This document shows, in pieces, positions 7,847 through 14,717 of a stretch of DNA of 64,000 nt; the stretch's first letter is position 1; each line of letters starts with the position of its first letter. Below the pieces are notes generated by a model. That model ran no database searches. It was not told the DNA's origin and was given only the letters and a program-made list of their open reading frames with translations. Position numbers and translations under genes: made by a program. Location: contig NZ_CP024866.1 in assembly GCF_004136015.1 (NCBI RefSeq), positions 1,781,373 to 1,845,372 of the forward strand. Reading direction: 5' to 3'. This DNA is from Pseudomonas sp. ACM7. Lineage in GTDB: Bacteria; Pseudomonadota; Gammaproteobacteria; Pseudomonadales; Pseudomonadaceae.

Positions 7847-8923
7847 CTAGGCCATGCACCCCGCCATAGAGATTGCAGCCCTTGGCCTGCCACGAGGGCC
7901 TTTGGGGGCAGGCCTTAACCCTTTCCCCATACCACGGCCTTCAGTTTGAAGTTTCATGTATAGATCCGTCTTGGTCAGGTAGATCACCACGTTGCGCAGT
8001 CCCTTACGTAGCTGGACGTCAGTATGATCGATCATGCCGATACCGCAACTCTTATAGGTACGCTTAACGGCGTTACAGTTGAAATAAAGGCCTCGCCCTT
8101 TCGTAACTACGGCCTCCCAGTATTCACCAATCCGTTTGGCCAGAGTTATGTCTTCGCGAACCTTGGAGCCATCAAAGAAAAAAATCATGTGGTAATGGAA
8201 GCCTTTCTCTGGACCGTGCTCCAGCTTCCAGATGTAGCCCACCATGTTATCAAACAGCTTGTTCGCCCTCGCGTTTTCGAATAGACGCTCTCGATCTCGC
8301 TTGGCTTGATCCTGCGCGGTTTTGGCGTTCTCCTTCGAATAGGAAAGATCAACCCTCAGCACGAGCAGTCTAGAATAGCGCTCAAACAACGCATCTGCGT
8401 ATCCCGTGAGTTCCTTGTAGTTTTTGTTGCTCGACCGCTGGTAGCTGTTCAGCTTAGCCTTAAACGACTTTGACTGGCCCTCTTGGCGAATGCCATCCAC
8501 ACATTCGTTCAATCGCTGCGCAACGGCCTTGGCATCTTCAGCACATATTGCCATTCTAGGGATCAAATGACTCCCGTACAAACGGGACTTCATAATTCGA
8601 CTGAGTGCCATCTCAATATACGGCTCAAACTGATACAGCGACCTGAACTCCATGTCAGTAGGTACATGGGCATTTATTATGTTGATCAGCAGTCGCCCTG
8701 CCTTATTGGATACTAGGCGAGCATTGCCGATCTCGTCCACATCTTGAACTTCAAAGGCGTTGCCTTCTGTGGTCATTAGCTTCTGAACCAACAGCGACAC
8801 TTTCTTTAGAGTCTCAATCAACCCAATATCCACAGAGCCCAGTCGAATATCGGCTTCTCCTTTCACCTGTATGCTGTACTTACTCATGAGCGCTATGCTG
8901 CGCTCATGATAATCAATCCCCAT
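7847..8923 (-). CDS. inovirus Gp2/YagK-YfjJ family replication protein (HUH-like)
   Basis: A 358-aa protein whose C-terminal half matches the YagK/YfjJ C-terminal (inovirus Gp2) family of replication initiators found on cryptic prophages and islands. An HUH-like metal motif, FHYHMIFFFDG, lies at about residues 241-251. A candidate nucleophile region with two tyrosines (VVIYLTKTDLY) follows near 315-325. Such proteins nick one strand and start rolling-circle replication. The basic tail (PAPKGPRGRPR) may bind DNA. The start at 8923 has GAGGTG upstream. The intergenic region before it is AT-rich with two perfect hairpins, a plausible origin. The role in this element is inferred. Confidence 0.75.
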   Translation of the reverse strand: MGIDYHERSIALMSKYSIQVKGEADIRLGSVDIGLIETLKKVSLLVQKLMTTEGNAFEVQDVDEIGNARLVSNKAGRLLINIINAHVPTDMEFRSLYQFEPYIEMALSRIMKSRLYGSHLIPRMAICAEDAKAVAQRLNECVDGIRQEGQSKSFKAKLNSYQRSSNKNYKELTGYADALFERYSRLLVLRVDLSYSKENAKTAQDQAKRDRERLFENARANKLFDNMVGYIWKLEHGPEKGFHYHMIFFFDGSKVREDITLAKRIGEYWEAVVTKGRGLYFNCNAVKRTYKSCGIGMIDHTDVQLRKGLRNVVIYLTKTDLYMKLQTEGRGMGKGLRPAPKGPRGRPRAAISMAGCMA

Positions 8924-9088
8924 AGCGACACCTCATATTCATATAGATACCTGATTACATTCAGGTCTCAGACCAATACAGCAACCACCTTATACAAGGC
9001 ATCTGATTTAACTGGAACACCTCGCTTGTGTGTAGCTCTCTGCTAACGGTACCTTGTTGATACCTAACGCAGCACTCCTATATCTGTT

Positions 9089-9108
9089 GTTGATATACAC
9101 ATATCAAC
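9089..9108. repeat. perfect hairpin, 8-bp stem
   Basis: GTTGATAT-ACAC-ATATCAAC. Could be an operator or part of an origin for the HUH-like protein. Confidence 0.6.
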
Positions 9109-9137
9109 TACAAGCCATTACTAATCACTGGTACGAC

Positions 9138-9160
9138 TAGTGCTAGTATCAGTAGCACTA
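9138..9160. repeat. perfect hairpin, 8-bp stem
   Basis: TAGTGCTA-GTATCAG-TAGCACTA, 30 bp from the previous hairpin. Same possible roles. Confidence 0.6.
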
Positions 9161-9350
9161 ACACATCTAACATCTAATAACATATAAACCAGAAACATCA
9201 AGACAAGCCGATCCCGATCAAAGCACTACTGGTAGCGCACCTCGCAATAGAAGCAACTATTAAAACGTTATACGGAGTTGGTGTTTGATTCCAGCCAACT
9301 ACAACAAAGGAAAGTTCAGCCTATTGACCGATGAAGAAGCAGTCCAAATA

Positions 9351-9596
9351 TTAACGTACCTCCTTGGCAGACATGCGCTGCTCAATCCAGGTGGTGATTT
9401 CGGAATCAATCCAGCCGATGGCTGCCGCCCCCAGCTTGATTGGTTTGGGGAACGTAGCGTCGTACCTCGGCGACTGGGTGTCCATGCGGTCATAGATCGT
9501 GGACCGCCCAAGGCCGATCCGATCGGTCAGTTGTTTGAGGCGTAAAATCCTCGGGTGGAAAACAGTTTGTGTGTTTGTCACTTGCCTTCTCGTCAT
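9351..9596 (-). CDS. AlpA-family DNA-binding regulator
   Basis: An 81-aa MerR-like winged helix protein of the AlpA family. The signature is the start of the HTH (RLKQLTDRIGLGRSTIYDRM), then FPKPIKLG and the helix WIDSEITTWIEQR. AlpA proteins activate integrase or excision functions of P4-like islands. It lies alone, transcribed leftward toward the candidate origin and replication gene, so it may control those genes and element excision. The start ATG at 9596 gives the usual family length. Confidence 0.88.
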   Translation of the reverse strand: MTRRQVTNTQTVFHPRILRLKQLTDRIGLGRSTIYDRMDTQSPRYDATFPKPIKLGAAAIGWIDSEITTWIEQRMSAKEVR

Positions 9597-9861
9597 GTGT
9601 TTGGGAGTGGTGCGACTTTAAGCCGCCCTCGCACCTACAAGTAGGCTCCAGCGGTCAGTATTTTTTTTATGCGTCGAGAGCACGCTTTGACTCGGACTGG
9701 CCACCCAATAGGAACCAACTTCGTATACGAGGGAACTAACTCCGCATGGCTTTGGCTGGCCCGCTCAGGGGTAACGAGCGCCTGCCCCATCCATAAATGA
9801 TATTGAAACTCATTTCACATATATATCACGGAGCTGAATATCCATCATGGAACCCTAAACC

Positions 9862-10179
9862 ATGTCATTTCAGTGCCCTTCCTGTAGCTCTCCCAAAATT
9901 GCTTTCCACAGAACAGCCATGAAGATAGGTGCCGTTGTCGGCGCTGCCGGAGGCGCTGCACAAGGAGTAAGCACCGCGCTTGCTGCAAGCCAAACAAGCA
10001 CTGCTGTCGGTGCTTTTGCCGACACCGTAGGTACAGTCTCTAGCGCCATTCTCGGCGGAATGACCGGAGGCATAGGCGGCTGCATCGTTGGTGCGCAACT
10101 TGGCGAAAAGTTGGATCGCCATGTGCTGGCCAACAACCTCTGCCTGGCCTGCGGGCACTACTTCAACCTCCCTACTTAA
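9862..10179 (+). CDS. small zinc-ribbon protein with glycine-rich hydrophobic middle
   Basis: A 105-aa protein. A CPSC pair near the N-terminus (residues 5-8) and a CLAC pair near the C-terminus (about 95-98) form a likely zinc ribbon. Between them is a long Gly/Ala-rich stretch (about residues 20-85) with small-residue repeats like a glycine zipper, which could insert into or lie on a membrane. I do not know its function. It leads a rightward run with the DUF932 and RadC-like genes. Confidence 0.7.
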   Translation: MSFQCPSCSSPKIAFHRTAMKIGAVVGAAGGAAQGVSTALAASQTSTAVGAFADTVGTVSSAILGGMTGGIGGCIVGAQLGEKLDRHVLANNLCLACGHYFNLPT

Positions 10180-10258
10180 TCAACCTCCCCAACTGCCCCG
10201 GCAAGTGATGCGCTCTGCGCAGCGCTTATGTCGTTCTATACCCAAAGGAATCATTCTC

Positions 10259-11227
10259 ATGGCACATCTCATTGAACAAATGGCCTACGTTGGCGACACC
10301 CCTTGGCACGGCCTTGGCTCAGCACTTTCGCCAAAACAGCCTTTAGAAATCTGGCAACGCGAAGCTGGCATGAACTGGCAGATTCAGGAAAGTCCGGTTC
10401 ATTTTAAAGCGGATGCATCGGGCCACTTGGGCACCATTCACTCATTCCCGGAACAAAAGGTACTGTATCGCTCCGATACCAAAGGGCCGTTATCGGTAGT
10501 TTCTAATCGCTATCAGGTGGTACAGCCACGTCAGGTTTTGGAGTTCTACCGAGACCTGACCGAGTTCTCCGGTTACGAGCTGGAAACCGCTGGCGTGCTC
10601 AAGGGCGGCCGCAAGTTCTGGGCCCTCGCCAGAACAGGTCAGGCCACGGCGCTGAAGGGGAACGACCAAGTGAATGGTTATCTGCTGCTGGCCACCTCCT
10701 GCGACGGCACACTGGCGACCACCGCGACTCCCACGACCGTTCGCGTGGTCTGCAACAACACGCTGACTATCTCCCTGAATGGAGCCACCCGCGCCATCAA
10801 GGTTCCACACAACACGCGCTTTGATCCGCAAGCAGTAAAAAAGCAACTGGGCATCACCGTCTCGCAATGGGACGAATTCATGTACCGGATGCGCGCTCTC
10901 GCCGAACGCAGGGTTCAGTCGAAAGAAGCCATGGGCTTCTTTATGGAAGTCCTGTGCGATAGCAGCGCCCATAACCCCATTCCCAATGTGCTGCCAAACA
11001 AGCGAGCGATGGAGAAGGTACAAGGCCTGTACGAAGGTAGAGGACGAGGATCAGAGTTGGAATCTACTCGCGGTACAGCATGGGGGTTGCTGAACGCCGT
11101 GACGGAGTATGTGGATCACGAACGGCGCGCTCGCAGCTCGGAATACCGAATGGATTCAGCATGGTTCGGCCAAGGTGCGGTAATCAAACAAAAAGCGCTG
11201 GATGCCGCCCTGCAACTAGTGGCGTAA
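10259..11227 (+). CDS. DUF932 (phage/plasmid-like TIGR03299) protein
   Basis: A 322-aa protein of the DUF932 family, common on plasmids, phages and islands, with the typical N-terminal MAYVGDTPWHGLG segment and the later RVVCNNTL motif. Its molecular role is unknown; it is often found beside RadC, as here. I chose the ATG at 10259 after the AAAGGAA site rather than the longer frame from 10088, which overlaps the preceding gene. It ends 17 bp before the RadC-like gene, so the two are likely co-transcribed. Confidence 0.88.
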   Translation: MAHLIEQMAYVGDTPWHGLGSALSPKQPLEIWQREAGMNWQIQESPVHFKADASGHLGTIHSFPEQKVLYRSDTKGPLSVVSNRYQVVQPRQVLEFYRDLTEFSGYELETAGVLKGGRKFWALARTGQATALKGNDQVNGYLLLATSCDGTLATTATPTTVRVVCNNTLTISLNGATRAIKVPHNTRFDPQAVKKQLGITVSQWDEFMYRMRALAERRVQSKEAMGFFMEVLCDSSAHNPIPNVLPNKRAMEKVQGLYEGRGRGSELESTRGTAWGLLNAVTEYVDHERRARSSEYRMDSAWFGQGAVIKQKALDAALQLVA

Positions 11228-11244
11228 ACCGAAGAACAACCCTC

Positions 11245-11715
11245 ATGAAACTGCACAAGCTCAAGGCCAGTGACATTGCCGGCCAGTACCTCATCGAATC
11301 CCCCGTCAGCGAAAGCGACATTCTGCGCATGACTCAGCAGTTAGCCCGCCAGCACCTGGCCAAAGGTCGATTACTGACCTCGCACGGCCAAGTCATCAGC
11401 CACCTGCAAGTACTCCTGCAACATTATGAGCACGAAGTGTTTGCCTTGTTGTTGCTCGATAGCAAACACCGCGTGCTCGGCTTTCGTGAGTTGTTTCGCG
11501 GCACCCTGGATGAAACCAGCGTCCATCCACGGGAAGTGGTGAAGCTGATATTGAAGCACAACGCAGCGGCAGTGGTTCTGCACAACCATCCTTCTAGCGA
11601 TCCAGAGCCCAGCCAGGCAGATCGTCAGCTGACAAAAGCGCTGAAAGAAACACTCTGCCTGGTTGGCACCCGAACGCTAGACCATATCGTGGTTGGTTTG
11701 GAAGGCTGTGTGTGA
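11245..11715 (+). CDS. RadC-like JAB1/MPN-domain protein, prematurely ended
   Basis: A 156-aa protein consisting mainly of the RadC JAB/MPN+ domain, without the N-terminal HhH part of chromosomal RadC, as usual for mobile-element copies. The metal site HNHPSSDPEPSQAD is intact near residues 113-126. The frame stops at TGA (11713-11715), but the next seven codons in frame read FAERGFI and then TAA (11737-11739). This is the normal RadC tail (SFAERGFI), so one base change (TCA to TGA at the Ser codon) has clipped eight residues. The catalytic core is kept, so it may still be functional. Confidence 0.85.
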   Translation: MKLHKLKASDIAGQYLIESPVSESDILRMTQQLARQHLAKGRLLTSHGQVISHLQVLLQHYEHEVFALLLLDSKHRVLGFRELFRGTLDETSVHPREVVKLILKHNAAAVVLHNHPSSDPEPSQADRQLTKALKETLCLVGTRTLDHIVVGLEGCV

Positions 11716-11805
11716 TTCGCCGAGCGCGGCTTTATCTAAATACACCCATCCAGCCAATACCGTTCCTCCCCCACAGGTTAAATGCCCACGACAGGAAAGA
11801 CGTCC

Positions 11806-11997
11806 ATGACTGTGCTTCGATTTTTTCTCACGTTGTTTCTCTTCATATGCTTGCTCGCCGGTAGCAGCGTGCTGGTGGCTGCAGCCTGCCTGACGCTGCG
11901 CTTCCCGCCCCTGCTGTTCGCTGTTGTGCTGGGTTGCGTTCTTTTGGTCATCGTCCTGAAAATGCTTCGCCGTAGACATACCCAGACAGCCCCTTGA
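11806..11997 (+). CDS. small two-helix membrane protein
   Basis: A 63-aa protein with two hydrophobic segments (about residues 3-27 and 33-52), then a basic end (KMLRRRHTQ), predicting an inner-membrane hairpin with a cytoplasmic tail. The ATG at 11806 has AGGAAAG seven bases upstream, better than the in-frame ATG at 11782. No recognised family. Confidence 0.6.
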   Translation: MTVLRFFLTLFLFICLLAGSSVLVAAACLTLRFPPLLFAVVLGCVLLVIVLKMLRRRHTQTAP

Positions 11998-12050
11998 TGC
12001 CCACGGCGCTTGCCCAGCGTAGCCTTCACTCTCCCGATCAGAGACGCCAA

Positions 12051-12365
12051 ATGAATCCACACTGTTTGATTTGTGAGTCTTCAGCAATCCTGTCTCAGGA
12101 CGACGCCAAAGCAGTTGTACAGCTCCTGGCGGTATTGAATGGCCTTGCCCGTGAGTGGCAAAAGTCCCAACCACCGGCCAGCGGCCTTAACGCCGAGGAA
12201 CCGATGGTCGGGATACTGAAACAGGTGACCGGGGCAGTGGCGAGCGCCGCCTCGGCCCTGCGGGCCAGTGACGCGTTTATTCAGGATATGCATACCTACC
12301 AGTTCGGTGCATTTACTCACCTGTGTCTGCGCTGTGGCGCCCTCTTCGATGCCCTCGATTCGTGA
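12051..12365 (+). CDS. small protein with two CxxC pairs, unknown function
   Basis: A 104-aa cytoplasmic protein with a CLIC pair near the N-terminus (residues 4-7) and CLRC near the C-terminus (about 92-95), suggesting a zinc-binding fold. The middle has small-residue helices (AVASAASALRAS). I chose ATG 12051; upstream in-frame ATGs overlap the previous gene. Its stop abuts, base for base, the stop of the converging XRE regulator. The cysteine layout echoes the protein at 9862, though the sequences are not obviously related. Confidence 0.6.
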   Translation: MNPHCLICESSAILSQDDAKAVVQLLAVLNGLAREWQKSQPPASGLNAEEPMVGILKQVTGAVASAASALRASDAFIQDMHTYQFGAFTHLCLRCGALFDALDS

Positions 12366-12710
12366 TCAGATTTTTAGGCGATTGACTAAACGCTCGACCA
12401 ACTCGACCACCATCTGGCGATCCGCATGATCCAACGCCCTTAACAAATGGCTAATCCGACTGGCTTGGTCATCGACGAGCGGACTCACCTCACTGAGCAA
12501 TTCAGCCGCTTCACAGCCAAAGATCTCGGCAAACTCCAACAACCTGGTGATATTGGGCATCACGACTCCCCGTTCGATACGGGAAACTGCCTCATTGCCC
12601 ACGCCCAAGCGTTCCGCGACGGCCTCCTGGGTCAGCCCACAGCGTACCCGCTGTTTCGATATGGCGCGCCCTACGGTGTCCGCCAACTGCTTCTGATTAA
12701 TTTCAGCCAT
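12366..12710 (-). CDS. XRE-family transcriptional regulator
   Basis: A 114-aa Cro/C1-type helix-turn-helix protein. The HTH is residues 15-70, with RCGLTQEAVAERLGVGNEAVSRIERG as the recognition unit (scan split: LTQEAVAERL, then NEAVSRIERG). The C-terminal 40 residues are helical and may dimerise. It is divergent from the cassette that starts at 12846, and palindromes lie in the gap, so it may repress that cassette and itself. The start MAEINQ at 12710 was chosen over the alternative four codons upstream on family length. Confidence 0.88.
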   Translation of the reverse strand: MAEINQKQLADTVGRAISKQRVRCGLTQEAVAERLGVGNEAVSRIERGVVMPNITRLLEFAEIFGCEAAELLSEVSPLVDDQASRISHLLRALDHADRQMVVELVERLVNRLKI

Positions 12711-12751
12711 ACACCCTCCCATCTCAACCCAGATGGTTGGGCATCACCTCA

Positions 12752-12785
12752 TTGACATGAAGAACACCGCGAGTTGAAAATCAAC
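12752..12785 (+). promoter_or_regulatory. possible promoter and operator between the XRE gene and the cassette at 12846
   Basis: TTGACA at 12752-12757 could be a -35 element. GTTGA-AAA-TCAAC at 12773-12785 is a palindrome lying where a -10 would be, with another GTTGAT half 11 bases later. A CAACC...GGTTG pair also lies at about 12725-12740. Suited to binding of the XRE regulator; not proven. Confidence 0.35.
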
Positions 12786-12845
12786 CTTCTAAGTTGATAA
12801 TCGGCTTAGAACCCTGTACCACCATCATTCGATAAGGAATATCCC

Positions 12846-13298
12846 ATTAATACGAAACCCCTCTTGTTGGCAGTGCTGAGCTGCCTCGCTATCAACACCG
12901 CCGCTGCCGGAACGAATACCTGGACCTCGGGTTGGGCCATGGGCACCAGCGAATATGCCGTCGATGACGGCAATGGCAACGAACTGGTGATTGCCTGCGC
13001 CTCCGATGACGACCGTTATGTTTCGGCCAGCGCCACGGTGAACGGTCAAGCCTATAGCTCGGAAGATGGACAAGGCTTTGACCTCATCGTCGATGGCAAA
13101 ACTTTCAACAACCCCTTTTACACCGACTGCCGCGCATGCAGCAGCATCTTCACTCAGGAGTTCTGGGGTGCCTTGCGCAAAGCCAACCGCTTGCAGGTCA
13201 GAGCTCAAGGCAAGGTCTTCAACCTGCCGACGAAAAATCTAAAGACGGTATTGCCGACACTGAGCGACGAAACCAACAGCTGCAAGGCGGCCTGGTAG
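12846..13298 (+). CDS. secreted protein of unknown function with an apparent ATT start codon
   Basis: About 150 aa. The best start is ATT at 12846: AAGGAA (12834-12839) lies six bases before it, and translation from it gives a full signal peptide (NTKPLLLAVLSCLAIN-type n-region and core, cleavage after TAAA). The only in-frame standard candidate, TTG at 12864, has no ribosome site and cuts off the n-region. ATT is a very rare start; alternatively an ATG was mutated and expression is reduced. The mature part is a beta-rich domain with cysteines (ACAS, TDCRACSS, NSCKAAW). Family not recognised. First gene of a three-gene cassette. Confidence 0.65.
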   Translation: MNTKPLLLAVLSCLAINTAAAGTNTWTSGWAMGTSEYAVDDGNGNELVIACASDDDRYVSASATVNGQAYSSEDGQGFDLIVDGKTFNNPFYTDCRACSSIFTQEFWGALRKANRLQVRAQGKVFNLPTKNLKTVLPTLSDETNSCKAAW

Positions 13299-13331
13299 CT
13301 GAGCGGTCAATCACCACAAAAGGAGAACCAT

Positions 13332-13709
13332 ATGCCACAACAAGGTGAGAACCCACAGAGCGGGCTCAGCGAAGAAGACAGCGACGCAAGCAGCCTCAGC
13401 CCAGCCACTATTGGTTGGGGGGTGGCAGCGGTGGTGCTAGCGATACTCAGCGTGACTTACAACACGTCGTCGATGGCATTGGGCGCAGGCTGGTTCGCTA
13501 AATGCCTGGCCGTTCTGGTCGGTGCGTTCCTGGGCTGGTTGGGCGCCCTGGCCGGCGATGCCATCCGCAAATTTGCTCACCCGGACGCCGTGTACACCAG
13601 CGGGGGTATGTTGAGCCTGATATGGATCAAGTTGTTTTGGGCGCTCGGGCCGCAAGTGATTGGCTTGGGGATAGGTGTAGTCTTCGGTTGCGCCATGGTG
13701 CTGCGCTGA
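13332..13709 (+). CDS. membrane protein of unknown function
   Basis: A 125-aa protein with a polar N-terminal 22 residues, then about four hydrophobic stretches (residues 25-48, 52-75, 92-105 and 108-123). The start follows AAAGGAG seven to eight bases upstream. Its TGA overlaps the ATG of the next gene, so the two are coupled. No family recognised; the neighbours are exported too, so this cassette acts at the cell envelope. Confidence 0.65.
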   Translation: MPQQGENPQSGLSEEDSDASSLSPATIGWGVAAVVLAILSVTYNTSSMALGAGWFAKCLAVLVGAFLGWLGALAGDAIRKFAHPDAVYTSGGMLSLIWIKLFWALGPQVIGLGIGVVFGCAMVLR

Positions 13710-13957
13710 TGCCCGGATCCAGCCTGGCTTTGATGTGCAGCGTGATCGCCGCGTTGAAACTGTTGACGGGGTGCTCGGATGAAAACTCGCGCGCCCGAGG
13801 AGAATTCCTTTCTGGTTGTGTGCAAAGCGGAGCGTCCAAAGCGATTTGTCAGTGTACCTTTCAGAAACTGGAGGCGAAGTACTCTCCAGCGCAGCTTCGC
13901 TCGAGTAGTAACCCTGACAAGCTGCTCCAGGACGTAATGATTGCAGCACGCACCTGA
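13709..13957 (+). CDS. small putative lipoprotein
   Basis: An 82-aa protein with a short hydrophobic signal (ALMCSVIAALK) and a lipobox LLTGC at about residues 18-22, so it is probably lipidated at Cys22. The mature part has three more cysteines (GCVQ, ICQC) and is polar. The start ATG overlaps the stop of the upstream membrane protein (TGATG). A strong terminator follows at 14015. Third gene of the envelope cassette. Confidence 0.6.
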   Translation: MPGSSLALMCSVIAALKLLTGCSDENSRARGEFLSGCVQSGASKAICQCTFQKLEAKYSPAQLRSSSNPDKLLQDVMIAART

Positions 13958-14014
13958 CAGAAAGAGTGAACGTCAAATCTCACCATTAGTGACCCGAACG
14001 GATAGCTAACAAAT

Positions 14015-14068
14015 AAGCCTGAAGAACCGGCCTCAAAAATGGGTCGTTTCTTCAGGCTTTAATTTTGA
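14015..14068 (+). terminator. strong Rho-independent terminator after the envelope cassette
   Basis: AAGCCTGAAGAA (14015-14026) pairs perfectly with TTCTTCAGGCTT (14048-14059), with further partial pairing inside, and TAATTTTG follows. Confidence 0.85.
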
Positions 14069-14717
14069 ATTATGCCGATTAGTTAATCACCTCGGACTCT
14101 CTAGATATAAAAATAACTCCATTGAGTTAATGCAGTGTTGCACTCAGTGTTTGCGCCTAAACAGACTAGAGCTGACCGTTTGTAAATTTTTTATCATAAA
14201 TTACCAAGCGCGTTGGCTCGCCTCACCTAAAATCATCGATAAAGGCTGAGATGCTTATGATTCCCTAATCCATGTCCAAGCCAAGCGGGCAGGCGGTAGA
14301 TCTGAGCGATCACCGTAAGTCTCTCTTGGAGGCTCGTAAACGCGACATGAGCCTAGCTGATGTCTCAATCGATTTTGTGCTGATCGGTTTTGAGTAGAAT
14401 GTTGAATTTAACGTGTATTCAGAAAGAACCGGATCAACTCTTGGCACCTCACTCAGGGAGCCGCGATGAAGCTTGAGGCCCTCCCGATGCCTGCGCCCCC
14501 CCCGCAACCATGGCTATGACAGCGCTGACTGCCTAAAAAATCCGATTTGGCCCACCCTAAAAGCTGTAAGAACAGTGATGGTGTGTTCCAATTTCGAATG
14601 ATGATACCCGCGACATTGACCGTATGATCGCTCAACTAACGAGCGTCCGCGCTTCAAGACGATGAGAACCTTGAGCGCGTTGCTACACACTCTGGGCCAA
14701 AAGCTGTCAGTAAGCGT
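14069..14717. other. intergenic region left of the methyltransferase, at most one tiny ORF
   Basis: About 650 bp, AT-rich at the left. Apart from the weak 41-codon ORF at 14272 I find no gene, RNA or repeat. It lies between the mobile backbone and the restriction cargo and may be a recombination joint. Confidence 0.4.
14272..14397 (+). CDS. possible 41-aa protein or gene remnant
   Basis: ATG 14272 to TAG 14395-14397 encodes a charged peptide (LSDHRKSLLEARKRDMS part) with a coding-like composition. There is no good ribosome site. It could be the start of a lost gene. Function unknown. Confidence 0.3.
   Translation: MSKPSGQAVDLSDHRKSLLEARKRDMSLADVSIDFVLIGFE

Larger units (their letters stand above)
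8924..9350. other. AT-rich intergenic region between the replication protein and alpA; candidate origin/control region
   Basis: About 430 bp without a supported gene. It lies 5' of the leftward replication gene and 3' of alpA. It holds two perfect short hairpins (9089-9108, 9138-9160) and long AT-rich runs. Both promoters for the replication gene and a nick site could sit here. Confidence 0.45.
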
